From the NCBI GenBank assembly GCA_003538135.1, contig DPOR01000005.1, positions 3,424 through 67,423 of the forward strand: a DNA stretch of 64,000 bases, in the 5' to 3' direction. How positions within the stretch are numbered: position 1 is the stretch's first letter; every line of letters begins with the position of its first letter. The notes beneath the pieces were generated by a model, which did not search any database, was not told the DNA's origin, and saw nothing but the letters and a program-made list of their open reading frames with translations. This document shows, piece by piece, positions 7,648 through 14,766 of the stretch. The DNA is from Oscillospiraceae bacterium. GTDB taxonomy: Bacteria > Bacillota > Clostridia > Oscillospirales > Acutalibacteraceae. The translations under genes were made by a program, and so were the position numbers.

Positions 7648-7697
7648 CCCGCAGCATCTGAAAATTACAATTCTTGTAGCGTCTCGGGTGCTGCGGG
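7648..7697 (-). other. Long-loop hairpin between cysK and mnmA remnant
   Basis: CCCGCAGCA and TGCTGCGGG arms with a 32-nt loop, in the 120-bp gap after cysK. There is no T tract. It may be a processing or stability element; function unassigned. Confidence 0.45.
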
Positions 7698-7714
7698 ACG
7701 GGAAACTTTATTTA

Positions 7715-8647
7715 TCAGTCTCCGAAAAGCGGAGTTGACAGGTAGCGGTCGCCCGTATCGGGCATGAGCACAACTATCGTCTTGCCCGCGTTCTCCGGGC
7801 GCTTTGCAAGCTCAACGGCGGCATAGGCGGCGGCTCCCGAGGATATGCCGACAAGCACTCCCTCGCTCCTGCCTATGAGCCTGCCCGTCTCGAACGCTGC
7901 CTCGTTGCTCACGGGGATTATTTCATCGTATACCTTCGTGTCGAGCACCTCGGGCACAAAGCCCGCGCCGATACCCTGTATCTTATGCGCGCCCGCCACG
8001 CCCTTGGAAAGCACGGGCGAGCTCTCCGGCTCGACCGCGACTATTTTTACGCTCGGCTTCTTCTCTTTCAGGTATTCGCCGACGCCCGTAACGGTGCCGC
8101 CCGTGCCCACGCCCGCGACGAAGATATCGACCTCGCCGTCGGTATCCTCAAAAATTTCGGGGCCAGTTGTCTCGTAGTGAGCCTTGGGATTTGAGGGATT
8201 GACGAACTGACCGGGGATGAAGCTGTTCGGTATCTCCTTTGCAAGCTCGTCGGCCTTCTCTATCGCGCCCTTCATACCCTTTGTGCCGTCGGTGAGCACA
8301 AGCTCGGCGCCGTATGCCTTCATCAGCTGGCGGCGCTCGACGGACATGGTCTCGGGCATAACTATGATTATGCGGTAGCCGCGCGCGGCGGCGACTGACG
8401 CAAGCCCTATTCCGGTGTTGCCGGAGGTCGGCTCGATAATAACGGACTCGGGGGTGAGCTTGCCCGCCGCCTCCGCGTCGTCAAGCATCTTTTTGGCTAC
8501 TCTGTCCTTGACGGAGCCTGCAGGATTGAAATATTCGAGCTTTGCGAGCACCTTCGCCTTGAGTCCGTATTTCTTTTCAATGTGGGTCAGTTCGAGAAGA
8601 GGGGTCTTTCCTATAAGCCGGTCTGCTGAAGTATAAATCTTTGACAT
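7715..8647 (-). CDS. cysK: Cysteine synthase A (O-acetylserine sulfhydrylase)
   Basis: 310-residue PLP enzyme converting O-acetylserine and sulfide to cysteine. Lys47 in NPAGSVKDR is the Schiff-base lysine; PTSGNTG (73-79) binds the substrate carboxylate; GTGGT binds the PLP phosphate; the C-terminal DTGDRYLST segment is typical. Length equals the family norm. AAAGGAG lies before the ATG. Upstream is a long leader with a cysteine-rich peptide (8754-8867) and a terminator (8700-8735), so expression should fall when charged Cys-tRNA is plentiful. Downstream in the same direction are an mnmA remnant and an Rrf2 regulator. Confidence 0.95.
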   Translation of the reverse strand: MSKIYTSADRLIGKTPLLELTHIEKKYGLKAKVLAKLEYFNPAGSVKDRVAKKMLDDAEAAGKLTPESVIIEPTSGNTGIGLASVAAARGYRIIIVMPETMSVERRQLMKAYGAELVLTDGTKGMKGAIEKADELAKEIPNSFIPGQFVNPSNPKAHYETTGPEIFEDTDGEVDIFVAGVGTGGTVTGVGEYLKEKKPSVKIVAVEPESSPVLSKGVAGAHKIQGIGAGFVPEVLDTKVYDEIIPVSNEAAFETGRLIGRSEGVLVGISSGAAAYAAVELAKRPENAGKTIVVLMPDTGDRYLSTPLFGD

Positions 8648-8699
8648 AATAAATTACTCCTTTGAAGTTAGTTAGTTAAAATTCTGAGTTCCGCGGCAC

Positions 8700-8735
8700 A
8701 AAAAAGCCGGGGAACTCCGATGAGTGTCCCCGGTC
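8700..8735 (-). terminator. Attenuator terminator before cysK
   Basis: Leftward reading gives arms CCGGGGACACTC and GAGTTCCCCGG around a short loop with one bulge, then six T. It lies between the leader peptide stop (8754) and the cysK start (8647), the position expected for transcription attenuation. Confidence 0.85.
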
Positions 8736-8753
8736 AAAAAGCCGTTTATCGGA

Positions 8754-8867
8754 TCAGTTCAACGACCCGCATTTGGAGGACATATCGGAAAAAGGCATGA
8801 CGAAACACGCGCACTGACAACAGGCGCAGCTACAGCGGTTCATTCGGTTCATGGCGATCTTTTTCAT
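8754..8867 (-). CDS. Cysteine-rich leader peptide of cysK
   Basis: 37-codon open frame starting MKKIAMNRMNR and continuing CSCACCQCAC, with six Cys codons among residues 12-21 and a seventh at 33. AAGGAG lies 8 bp before the ATG, and a consensus promoter lies about 47 bp further up. Ribosome stalling on the Cys run when Cys-tRNA is scarce would be expected to disfavour the terminator at 8700-8735 and let cysK be transcribed, as in classical amino-acid attenuation. The arrangement is seen directly; the mechanism is inferred. A small metal-binding peptide is the alternative reading. Confidence 0.8.
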   Translation of the reverse strand: MKKIAMNRMNRCSCACCQCACFVMPFSDMSSKCGSLN

Positions 8868-8913
8868 AACATTCTCTCCTTTCAAACGCCTACCTCGGCG
8901 GTATGTTGGATAC

Positions 8914-8942
8914 AATATAGCACATATTGCCTACCCTGTCAA
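8914..8942 (-). promoter_or_regulatory. Promoter of the cysK leader transcript
   Basis: Leftward TTGACA (8937-8942), 17-bp spacer, TATATT (8914-8919). Strong match to consensus; overlapped by the palindrome at 8927-8949. Confidence 0.8.
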
Positions 8943-8949
8943 TAGGCAA
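8927..8949. promoter_or_regulatory. Palindromic operator over the cysK -35 box
   Basis: TTGCCTA and TAGGCAA arms (7+7 perfect) separated by 9 bp that include the -35 hexamer. A further TAGG half-site lies near 8888-8893. Candidate operator for the Rrf2 regulator encoded at 6782-7183. Confidence 0.65.
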
Positions 8950-8969
8950 ATCAAAAATTTTTCAAAATC

Positions 8970-9821
8970 TCAAAGCCACTTCTTCCGTCGGAAGAACAGT
9001 ATCAGCGCAACGAGCACCACGATACTCACGACAATTATCACAAGATATCCATATTCCCAGTTGAGTTCCGGCATACCGGAAAAGTTCATGCCGTACCAAC
9101 CCGTGAGCAAAGTAAGCGGCAAAAAGATAACGGTAACAACCGTGAAAAGCTTCATCAGATCGTTCTGCTGGATAGACAGCTGCGCCTGATACTCCTCCTG
9201 AAGATGCTCGATAACATCGCGCAGGTTCTGCACCGTCTGGAGATAGCGGTCGGTGCGATTCTTGAGAATGGCGAAGCGTTTCGCCGCAGAGTTCGAAAAT
9301 ACGGAATTGTCGTTCGCAGAAGCTTCGTCAAAAATCAAAGTCAGCTGCTCATAGTAGCGCTTTATTCTCAGCAGCTCGCGCCGCCAGGCGGACAGCTTTT
9401 CAAAAACATCCTTGCCTGACTCACTCTTGAAAAGATAGACATTTTCGTATTCGTCTATTTCATTCTCGAGCCTCGAGAGGCAGTCCATATCGCCGTTTAA
9501 AAGCCGGACAAAGAATCTGTAGAGCAGCTGCTCGGATCTAAGTTCCGGATTCTCCGCCGCGAGCCCGTCCATTATCTTCTTTGCCGTATCGCCCGCCGCG
9601 CCCTCTGTGAAAATTATCAGATTCTCGCGGCTGACATAGGCGAGCATTTTATAGTCCTCGGTGCGCTCGCTGTGGACATCGTACCAGTCAAAGGCGAGGA
9701 AATCGAACTTTTCAAAGCTCTCGAAGCTCTCTATCTCACCCTCGCGGACATATTCAAAAACCGACGGCTCCATATACTGCGCCGCCTTTGCCATATGTTC
9801 AAACGGAAGAACAAGCTGCAT
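8970..9821 (-). CDS. corA: CorA-family Mg2+/divalent cation channel
   Basis: 283 residues. A long soluble helical N-terminal domain is followed by two C-terminal membrane helices, with YGMNF (the GMN selectivity motif) at the end of the first and a basic RRKK tail after the second. The loop after GMN is acidic (MPELNWE), as usual. The start at 9821 is preceded by AAAGAGG with 8-bp spacing; the frame continues upstream but without a better site. Transcribed alone from the promoter at 9855-9883. Expected to be a homopentameric inner-membrane uptake channel. Confidence 0.92.
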   Translation of the reverse strand: MQLVLPFEHMAKAAQYMEPSVFEYVREGEIESFESFEKFDFLAFDWYDVHSERTEDYKMLAYVSRENLIIFTEGAAGDTAKKIMDGLAAENPELRSEQLLYRFFVRLLNGDMDCLSRLENEIDEYENVYLFKSESGKDVFEKLSAWRRELLRIKRYYEQLTLIFDEASANDNSVFSNSAAKRFAILKNRTDRYLQTVQNLRDVIEHLQEEYQAQLSIQQNDLMKLFTVVTVIFLPLTLLTGWYGMNFSGMPELNWEYGYLVIIVVSIVVLVALILFFRRKKWL

Positions 9822-9854
9822 AATAAAACCTCTTTCTGCATTCATATCCCTATA

Positions 9855-9883
9855 ATTATACCACATTTGCAATCCCAAATCAA
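9855..9883 (-). promoter_or_regulatory. Promoter of corA
   Basis: Leftward TTGATT (9878-9883), 17-bp spacer, TATAAT (9855-9860). Confidence 0.75.
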
Positions 9884-9937
9884 AAAATTTGCTTTGGCTC
9901 GTGTCAATACACTGAAAAAGCTTTCAATTAATTTTTG

Positions 9938-9966
9938 TTGAAAAATTTGCTTTGCAATGATACAAT
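9938..9966 (+). promoter_or_regulatory. Promoter of the licD-licC-like operon
   Basis: TTGAAA (9938-9943), 17-bp spacer, TACAAT (9961-9966), followed by GGAGGGC before the ATG at 10002. Confidence 0.75.
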
Positions 9967-10001
9967 AAAGCTGTAACAGAACTACTCTGGAGGGCATTGA
10001 T

Positions 10002-10808
10002 ATGGCAGGGAAAGAGCTTACACTCGACGAGATGAAAGCAGTCGAACTCGGAATACTCAAAAAATTCGACAGCATATGCAAGGAAAACGGTCTTGAATAT
10101 TCCCTCGCATACGGAACGATGCTTGGTGCAATAAGGCACAAGGGCTTTATTCCGTGGGATGATGATATCGACGTTTTCATGAAGAGAGAGGACTACGAGA
10201 AGCTGCTGAAGCTCAAATACGACGACGGCGACTTTGAGATAAAGAGCTACAGATACTCGAAAAATTACTATTTCCTCTACTCAAAGATGGTAGACAAGAG
10301 AACCTATATCTGCGAGGATTGGCGCGCGGAAAAGGATATGGGACTGTTTGTCGATATCTTCCCGCTGGACTACTGCAATTTCAGCGGAGAGGGCGACGAA
10401 CTGAAGGCTCAGATGGACGCCGAAAGCAAGCGCATAGACAGAAAAGTTGAAATTGCCGGTATACTCGGGCACAAGTTGTCGCATCACAGGTCACTGAATC
10501 CGAGATACATTGTAAAGTTCCTGTTCAAGCTTTTCACCCTTCCCTTCAGGCGGCTGATACTCAAAAAAACAGATCTCATGCACAGGAAGAATAAGAGCGG
10601 AAACTATATGGTTGAAAACTTCGAATGTCATACCTTCTATAAGCCCGACCTGTTTTCAACGCTCACTACCTGCCGCTTTGAGGACGGTGAATTCCCGATA
10701 TATTCGGAATATGACAAGATTCTCACTCAGTTTTACGGAGACTATATGACCCCTCCGCCCGTCGAGGAGCGAAAATCAGTCCACTGGTACAAGGCCTATT
10801 CAAAATAA
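10002..10808 (+). CDS. LicD-family phosphocholine-type transferase
   Basis: 268 residues. LicD enzymes move a phosphocholine or related phospho-alcohol group from a CDP-activated donor to a cell-surface glycan. The signature is complete: YGTMLGAIRHKGFIPWDDDIDVF (37-59), with the Gly-Thr and DDDID metal/nucleotide-binding residues at 53-57. No signal peptide or clear membrane helix. It is 18 bp upstream of a nucleotidyltransferase gene that resembles LicC and could make the activated donor. No choline kinase (LicA) or transporter (LicB) gene is adjacent. The alcohol may not be choline. Confidence 0.88.
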   Translation: MAGKELTLDEMKAVELGILKKFDSICKENGLEYSLAYGTMLGAIRHKGFIPWDDDIDVFMKREDYEKLLKLKYDDGDFEIKSYRYSKNYYFLYSKMVDKRTYICEDWRAEKDMGLFVDIFPLDYCNFSGEGDELKAQMDAESKRIDRKVEIAGILGHKLSHHRSLNPRYIVKFLFKLFTLPFRRLILKKTDLMHRKNKSGNYMVENFECHTFYKPDLFSTLTTCRFEDGEFPIYSEYDKILTQFYGDYMTPPPVEERKSVHWYKAYSK

Positions 10809-10826
10809 CAGTGCAAGGAGATACAT

Positions 10827-11690
10827 ATGTTAACCAAAGAACAGTTTGAAATATTATCATCGGCCGCGCAACCCGATTCGTCTGTTTCCGCCGCAGACTC
10901 CGCCGTTATTCGGCAGCTTCAAGCGGACGGGCTTATAAGCAACGGCAAAATAACGGAATCCGGACTTGCCGCGCTCGAGCCCTACAGAGTCAAGCGTGCA
11001 ATATTTATCGCTGCGGGAATGGGCTCGCGCATGATGCCCATAACACTGAGCTGCCCCAAGCCGCTCGTGCGCGTCAACAACAAACGCATAATTGACACTC
11101 TCATCGATGCGTGCGTCGACGCGGGCATCGATGATATAACCGTAGTCCGCGGATATCTCGGTGACTGCTTCGAGCAGCTTAAAGTCAAATATCCGTTTAT
11201 AAAATTTATTGACAACCCGTATTTCAAGTCCTATAACAATATTTCCTCCGCGTACCTTGTCCGCGACATCATCGGCGGGGCGTACATATTTGAATCGGAC
11301 ATATATCTTATAAACCGTTCACTGATAACAAAATATCAGTATTGCAGCAACTATCTCGGCGTTCCGTGCGAAGAGACCCCCGACTGGTGCTTTGACGTTG
11401 ACGAGAATATGAAAATCACCGACCTGCACAGGGGCGGAAAGAACTGCTTCCACATGTTCGGCATATCGTATTATGACGAGGAAACGGGAAAGCTCTTCAG
11501 CCGCTGCGTCGAAGAGGTATTCAACAACACGCTCGGCGGAAAAGACCACTTCTGGGACGATGTTCTGTGTCACTTCTATGCGAAAGAGTCAAATATATAT
11601 GTGCGCAAATGCTCGTTCAGCGACACTATAGAGATCGATTCGTTCGATGAGTTATGCGACGTTGACGAGAGCTACAGGATGAAAAACTGA
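10827..11690 (+). CDS. LicC-like CTP:phospho-alcohol nucleotidyltransferase
   Basis: 287 residues. Residues 1-53 form a small winged-helix-like segment (RQLQADGLISNGKITESGL) ahead of a nucleotidyltransferase domain with AAGMGSRMMPIT (62-73) and CPKPL (76-80), the nucleotide-binding loop and lysine. This architecture is the one found in LicC/Pnt-type CTP:phosphocholine or phosphoethanolamine transferases. It presumably supplies the CDP donor to the LicD protein encoded just upstream. AAGGAG precedes the ATG. A strong terminator follows, so this is a two-gene operon. Confidence 0.85.
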   Translation: MLTKEQFEILSSAAQPDSSVSAADSAVIRQLQADGLISNGKITESGLAALEPYRVKRAIFIAAGMGSRMMPITLSCPKPLVRVNNKRIIDTLIDACVDAGIDDITVVRGYLGDCFEQLKVKYPFIKFIDNPYFKSYNNISSAYLVRDIIGGAYIFESDIYLINRSLITKYQYCSNYLGVPCEETPDWCFDVDENMKITDLHRGGKNCFHMFGISYYDEETGKLFSRCVEEVFNNTLGGKDHFWDDVLCHFYAKESNIYVRKCSFSDTIEIDSFDELCDVDESYRMKN

Positions 11691-11700
11691 AAAGGCTATA

Positions 11701-11734
11701 AAAAGTCACGGTATCAAAGCCGTGACTTTTCTTT
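11701..11734 (+). terminator. Terminator of the licD-licC-like operon
   Basis: AAAAGTCACGG and CCGTGACTTTT perfect arms with an 8-nt loop and T-rich tail, ten bases after the stop. Confidence 0.9.
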
Positions 11735-11879
11735 ATGCGGGCTTATTATCTTTTCGAGTATGTTTTTGTCCGCGGGGCAAAATCTCCGTTTTTTGAAAAA
11801 TTCGCGCAGATTTCCTCTTTATAGATTATATCCCACAAACGCCGACATAAAAAGCGGAGTTTATTTGTACTTCCAGCCA

Positions 11880-11908
11880 TTGACACCCGCATTTTAAATC
11901 GGTATAAT
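11880..11908 (+). promoter_or_regulatory. Promoter of the isochorismatase-family gene
   Basis: TTGACA (11880-11885), 17-bp spacer, TATAAT (11903-11908): exact consensus. AAGGAG lies before the ATG at 11942. The 140 bp between the preceding terminator and this promoter contain nothing I can identify. Confidence 0.85.
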
Positions 11909-11941
11909 TTAATCAATAAATATAAGGAGCTGTAAAATATC

Positions 11942-12487
11942 ATGGAAAAGAAGTATGCGATTCTCGTCGTTGATATGCTCAACGATTTCGTAACCGGCGC
12001 GCTCAAGTGCGACAGAGGTCTTGCGATAGTCCCCAAGACCGCAGAGCTCGTCAAAGGTGCGAGAGAGAAGAACATCCCCGTCATTTTCTGCAACGACGCT
12101 CACCTCAAGGGCATTGACCACGAGCTCAAGTTCTGGGGCGACCACGCAATAGCGGGCACCGAGGGAGCAAAGGTTATCCCCGAGCTCGAAGTTTGCGAGA
12201 GCGACTACATTGTTCCCAAGAGACGCTACAGCGGTTTCTTCCACACCGACCTTGACCTTCTCCTCAGAGAGCTCGGCGTCAACACCGTTGTTCTGACCGG
12301 TCTGCACACTCATATGTGCGTGCGCCACACCGCCGCCGACGCATATCAGCTCGGCTATGACGTTGTTGCCATTAAGGACGCAACCAATTCCTTCACCGCA
12401 GAGGACTATGAGTACGGTCTGAGCTATCTCAAGGGCACCTACGATGCCGAGATTACCGACACCGACACCTTCCTCGCATCGCTGTAA
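11942..12487 (+). CDS. Isochorismatase-family cysteine hydrolase
   Basis: 181 residues with the full catalytic triad: Asp11 (VVDMLNDF), Lys93 (VPKRRYSGF) and Cys126 (HTHMCVRHT). The RYSGFFHTDLDLLLRELGV segment matches nicotinamidase/isochorismatase-like hydrolases that act on amides or vinyl ethers. The metal-binding Asp/His set of true nicotinamidases is not evident, so the substrate is open. Monocistronic, with its own consensus promoter and terminator. Codon use is strongly biased, which suggests high expression. Confidence 0.88.
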   Translation: MEKKYAILVVDMLNDFVTGALKCDRGLAIVPKTAELVKGAREKNIPVIFCNDAHLKGIDHELKFWGDHAIAGTEGAKVIPELEVCESDYIVPKRRYSGFFHTDLDLLLRELGVNTVVLTGLHTHMCVRHTAADAYQLGYDVVAIKDATNSFTAEDYEYGLSYLKGTYDAEITDTDTFLASL

Positions 12488-12507
12488 TCAACATAAGAAC
12501 ACATCAA

Positions 12508-12541
12508 CCCTCCGACGGCACTGCCGAACGGAGGGTTTTTG
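12508..12541 (+). terminator. Terminator of the isochorismatase-family gene
   Basis: CCCTCCG and CGGAGGG arms, 14-nt loop, then a T run. Confidence 0.88.
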
Positions 12542-12559
12542 TTAGCTATAAGAATAAAT

Positions 12560-13273
12560 TTATTTCAGTATTCTGCCTACCGCGTCTATCTCGTCGGCTG
12601 TGAGTCCTGCGGAGACGAAATAGTCCTCGACCGAGCCGTAGCGGCGGAAAAGATACTCGAACACGGCGGTTATATTCTCCGCCGGGGCGCCGAGATGCGA
12701 CATATCGCTCTCCCAGACGAGCCCCGTTTTCTTCTCTATCTCCCTGCGGTAAAACGGCTCGAGATAGCTCGAGGACAGGCGGTAATCCGCAACGATATCC
12801 TCGAAGTATACGCCCGTCAGGTGCAGTATCAGCGCGGCGGTTATGCCTGTTCTGTCCTTGCCGAGGAAGCAGTGGAACATCGACGGCGCGTCGACGCGCG
12901 ACAGCTCGGAAAAGAGGCGCGCATAGTTGCCCTTGCACTCGCTCAGGCTCGTCACATATATCTCGGGCATAGTCAGCTCCATATGCGGCGAGGTGGGGTT
13001 TATTTCGAGCAGAGAGAAGTGATAGTAGTTGATTCCGGGCTGATTTTCAAACTCCGACGGCATGGTTATCGCCTCGGAATCGCCGCGCAGGTCGAATACG
13101 TTCTTTATCCCGTAGTCGCGGAAGAACTCCATATCGTTCGGCGTTGAGGCGCGCGGTCTGCCGCAGCGCAGAAGTCTGCCGTATTTCGTGAAGCCGCCGC
13201 CCTTTATCGGGTATCCGCCGAGGTCGCGGCAGTTCTGTATGTTTTCAAGAGGCATATGTCTGAAGCTTTCCAT
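12560..13273 (-). CDS. Tyrosine/dual-specificity protein phosphatase
   Basis: 237-residue Y_phosphatase3-type enzyme. The P-loop HCFLGKDRTG places the nucleophile at Cys135 and the phosphate-binding Arg at 141. The N-terminal ENIQNCRDLGGYPIKGG motif (10-26) and FDLRGDSE (60-67) are hallmarks of the secreted MptpB/IphP-like branch, though no signal peptide is present. GAGGAGGGCGG lies before the ATG. Stands alone; probably removes phosphate from tyrosine, serine or a phosphoinositide-like substrate. Confidence 0.9.
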   Translation of the reverse strand: MESFRHMPLENIQNCRDLGGYPIKGGGFTKYGRLLRCGRPRASTPNDMEFFRDYGIKNVFDLRGDSEAITMPSEFENQPGINYYHFSLLEINPTSPHMELTMPEIYVTSLSECKGNYARLFSELSRVDAPSMFHCFLGKDRTGITAALILHLTGVYFEDIVADYRLSSSYLEPFYRREIEKKTGLVWESDMSHLGAPAENITAVFEYLFRRYGSVEDYFVSAGLTADEIDAVGRILK

Positions 13274-13378
13274 AGTCCGCCCTCCTCATAGATTCTATAT
13301 CTATTTTAATGCATTCTCAAATATTTTTCAACCGTGAAAATGCAGAAAGCGCCTTGAAAGCTGCAATTATTTTTCCTC

Positions 13379-13867
13379 TTATATATTACTGTGGAAATAA
13401 TACAGAGTTGTCGTCTGCGAATCGAAGAAGTAGACGTTGTAATAATCGTATTTTGAATAGGCTCCGTCGCCTATCGGCTTGTCTTCGCGGTCGTAAATAT
13501 AGAGATAGTCGCTCCCGTCGATATCGTCGCGCGAAAAACGGTAATTGTTCACAAGGTCGGCACCCTCGTCGCCGTCGCGCAGAGAGTCTATAACCTGCTC
13601 AAACTTATCTATATATCCGAGAAGTTCCGTCTTGCTCTCGGCGGTCACGGGCTTGAAATATTCGCTCTCCCCGGGCTTTGCGCCGGGAAAGGTGTATATC
13701 CCGAAGTCCGTCGAATCCCCGAAGCCCGCGCAGCTGTAGCGCTGCACCGACATCGCCTTTCCGAGCGAGGCTATGACGGGATCTCCGCTTTTGAAAACGC
13801 AGGCGGAAAGCGACAACGCGAGCAGAAACGCCGCCGATATCAGAGAAATCATTTTAAGCTTTTTCAT
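13379..13867 (-). CDS. Small lipoprotein of unknown function
   Basis: 162 residues with a lipoprotein signal: basic start MKKLKM, hydrophobic core, lipobox ALSLSAC. The mature part is hydrophilic and Tyr/Asp rich (YLYIYDRED, YSKYDYYNVYF). Its start overlaps the stop of the XRE regulator by 4 bp (ATGA), so it belongs to the DUF2975-regulator operon. No family recognised. Confidence 0.65.
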   Translation of the reverse strand: MKKLKMISLISAAFLLALSLSACVFKSGDPVIASLGKAMSVQRYSCAGFGDSTDFGIYTFPGAKPGESEYFKPVTAESKTELLGYIDKFEQVIDSLRDGDEGADLVNNYRFSRDDIDGSDYLYIYDREDKPIGDGAYSKYDYYNVYFFDSQTTTLYYFHSNI

Positions 13868-14082
13868 TCTTTTTCACTCTCCCCCGATACATATTCGAGC
13901 AGGTCGCCCGGCTGGCAGTCGAGAATCTCGCAGAGGGCATCGAGAGTCGAGAAGCGAAAAGCCTTTGCCTTGTGATTCTTGAAATTCGAAACATTCGCCA
14001 TCGTCATGCCCAATCTGTCGGCAAGCTCGGTGAGCGACATTTTTCTTTTTGCCATCATAACATCCAAATTTATAACTATCAT
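13864..14082 (-). CDS. Small XRE/YozG-type regulator
   Basis: 72-residue Cro/CI-like helix-turn-helix protein (ADRLGMTMANVSNFKNHK then FSTLDALCEILDCQPGDLLEY). This compact type is regularly encoded beside a DUF2975 membrane protein, as here (12 bp downstream of it). It probably regulates its own operon, possibly in response to the membrane partner. Confidence 0.85.
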   Translation of the reverse strand: MIVINLDVMMAKRKMSLTELADRLGMTMANVSNFKNHKAKAFRFSTLDALCEILDCQPGDLLEYVSGESEKE

Positions 14083-14094
14083 GCCGTCACCCCG

Positions 14095-14601
14095 TTAAAA
14101 TATCCCGTCGTTTTCTTCTTTTATATCCGCCGCGCGCTTGAACACGCCGCTCATCGCAAACGCGAGAACTCCCGCGACAATGCAGACGAAAATGAACACG
14201 AAAACCGGCAGATAATAAAGCCCCATGAGCTCATATACAGCGAGCATCGAGCAGAGCACCGCCTGGTCGACTGAAAATATCAGCAGCTCCGCGAAGGCGC
14301 AGATTCCGATATTGCGGAATTTTTTCGCCGTTCCCATTGAAAACGCCTTGTCGGTGAAAATGCGCGAGCAGATGAGCTTCAGCTCAATGAGCGCCGCCAG
14401 ATACGGCACGGCGCAGACATAGACCGAAGCGGTGGTCAGAATCCAAGTATAGGGCGGCAGAGCCGAAAATTCGCCCGCTTTTATTATCGCGACGATTATA
14501 AAAGGCGAAGCGAGAACCGCAAGCAGCGTCAGCACTATGCCTGCAATCACAAGCCCGTTGAGGACGATTTTTTCTGTTTTTATTTTCTTGTCGTCTTTCA
14601 T
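14095..14601 (-). CDS. DUF2975 membrane protein
   Basis: 168 residues with four predicted membrane helices (about 13-37, 50-72, 96-120 and 125-152). The pattern of LIEL...ICSRIFTDKAFSMGTAKKFRNIG between helices 2 and 3 is typical of the DUF2975 family, which pairs with a YozG-like XRE protein. First gene of a three-gene operon with the regulator and a lipoprotein. Function unknown; a membrane sensor or permease controlling the regulator is a reasonable guess. Confidence 0.8.
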   Translation of the reverse strand: MKDDKKIKTEKIVLNGLVIAGIVLTLLAVLASPFIIVAIIKAGEFSALPPYTWILTTASVYVCAVPYLAALIELKLICSRIFTDKAFSMGTAKKFRNIGICAFAELLIFSVDQAVLCSMLAVYELMGLYYLPVFVFIFVCIVAGVLAFAMSGVFKRAADIKEENDGIF

Positions 14602-14634
14602 TTCACATACCTCTTCTCCTTGGTTTGCGAGGTC

Positions 14635-14663
14635 ATTGTAGCACGGTGATTCAAGATTTTCAA
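14635..14663 (-). promoter_or_regulatory. Promoter of the DUF2975 operon
   Basis: Leftward TTGAAA (14658-14663), 17-bp spacer, TACAAT (14635-14640). Confidence 0.7.
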
Positions 14664-14717
14664 TAAATATTTATCGTTATTCTTTAAATTTTTACTGTTT
14701 TTCTGCGTATCGGCTGC

Positions 14718-14750
14718 AAAAAACTCCCAAGGCCGTTTAGCCTCGGGAGC
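14718..14750 (-). terminator. Terminator after the GltS-like transporter gene
   Basis: Leftward: CTCCCGAGGC and GCCTTGGGAG arms around AAACG, then six T. Confidence 0.82.
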
Positions 14751-14766
14751 TTTCGGTAAATTTAAA

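Noticed and set aside
10827..10985. A separate small regulator gene at the start of the LicC-like gene
   Set aside because: The winged-helix-like segment is in frame with the nucleotidyltransferase and this fusion is usual for the family.
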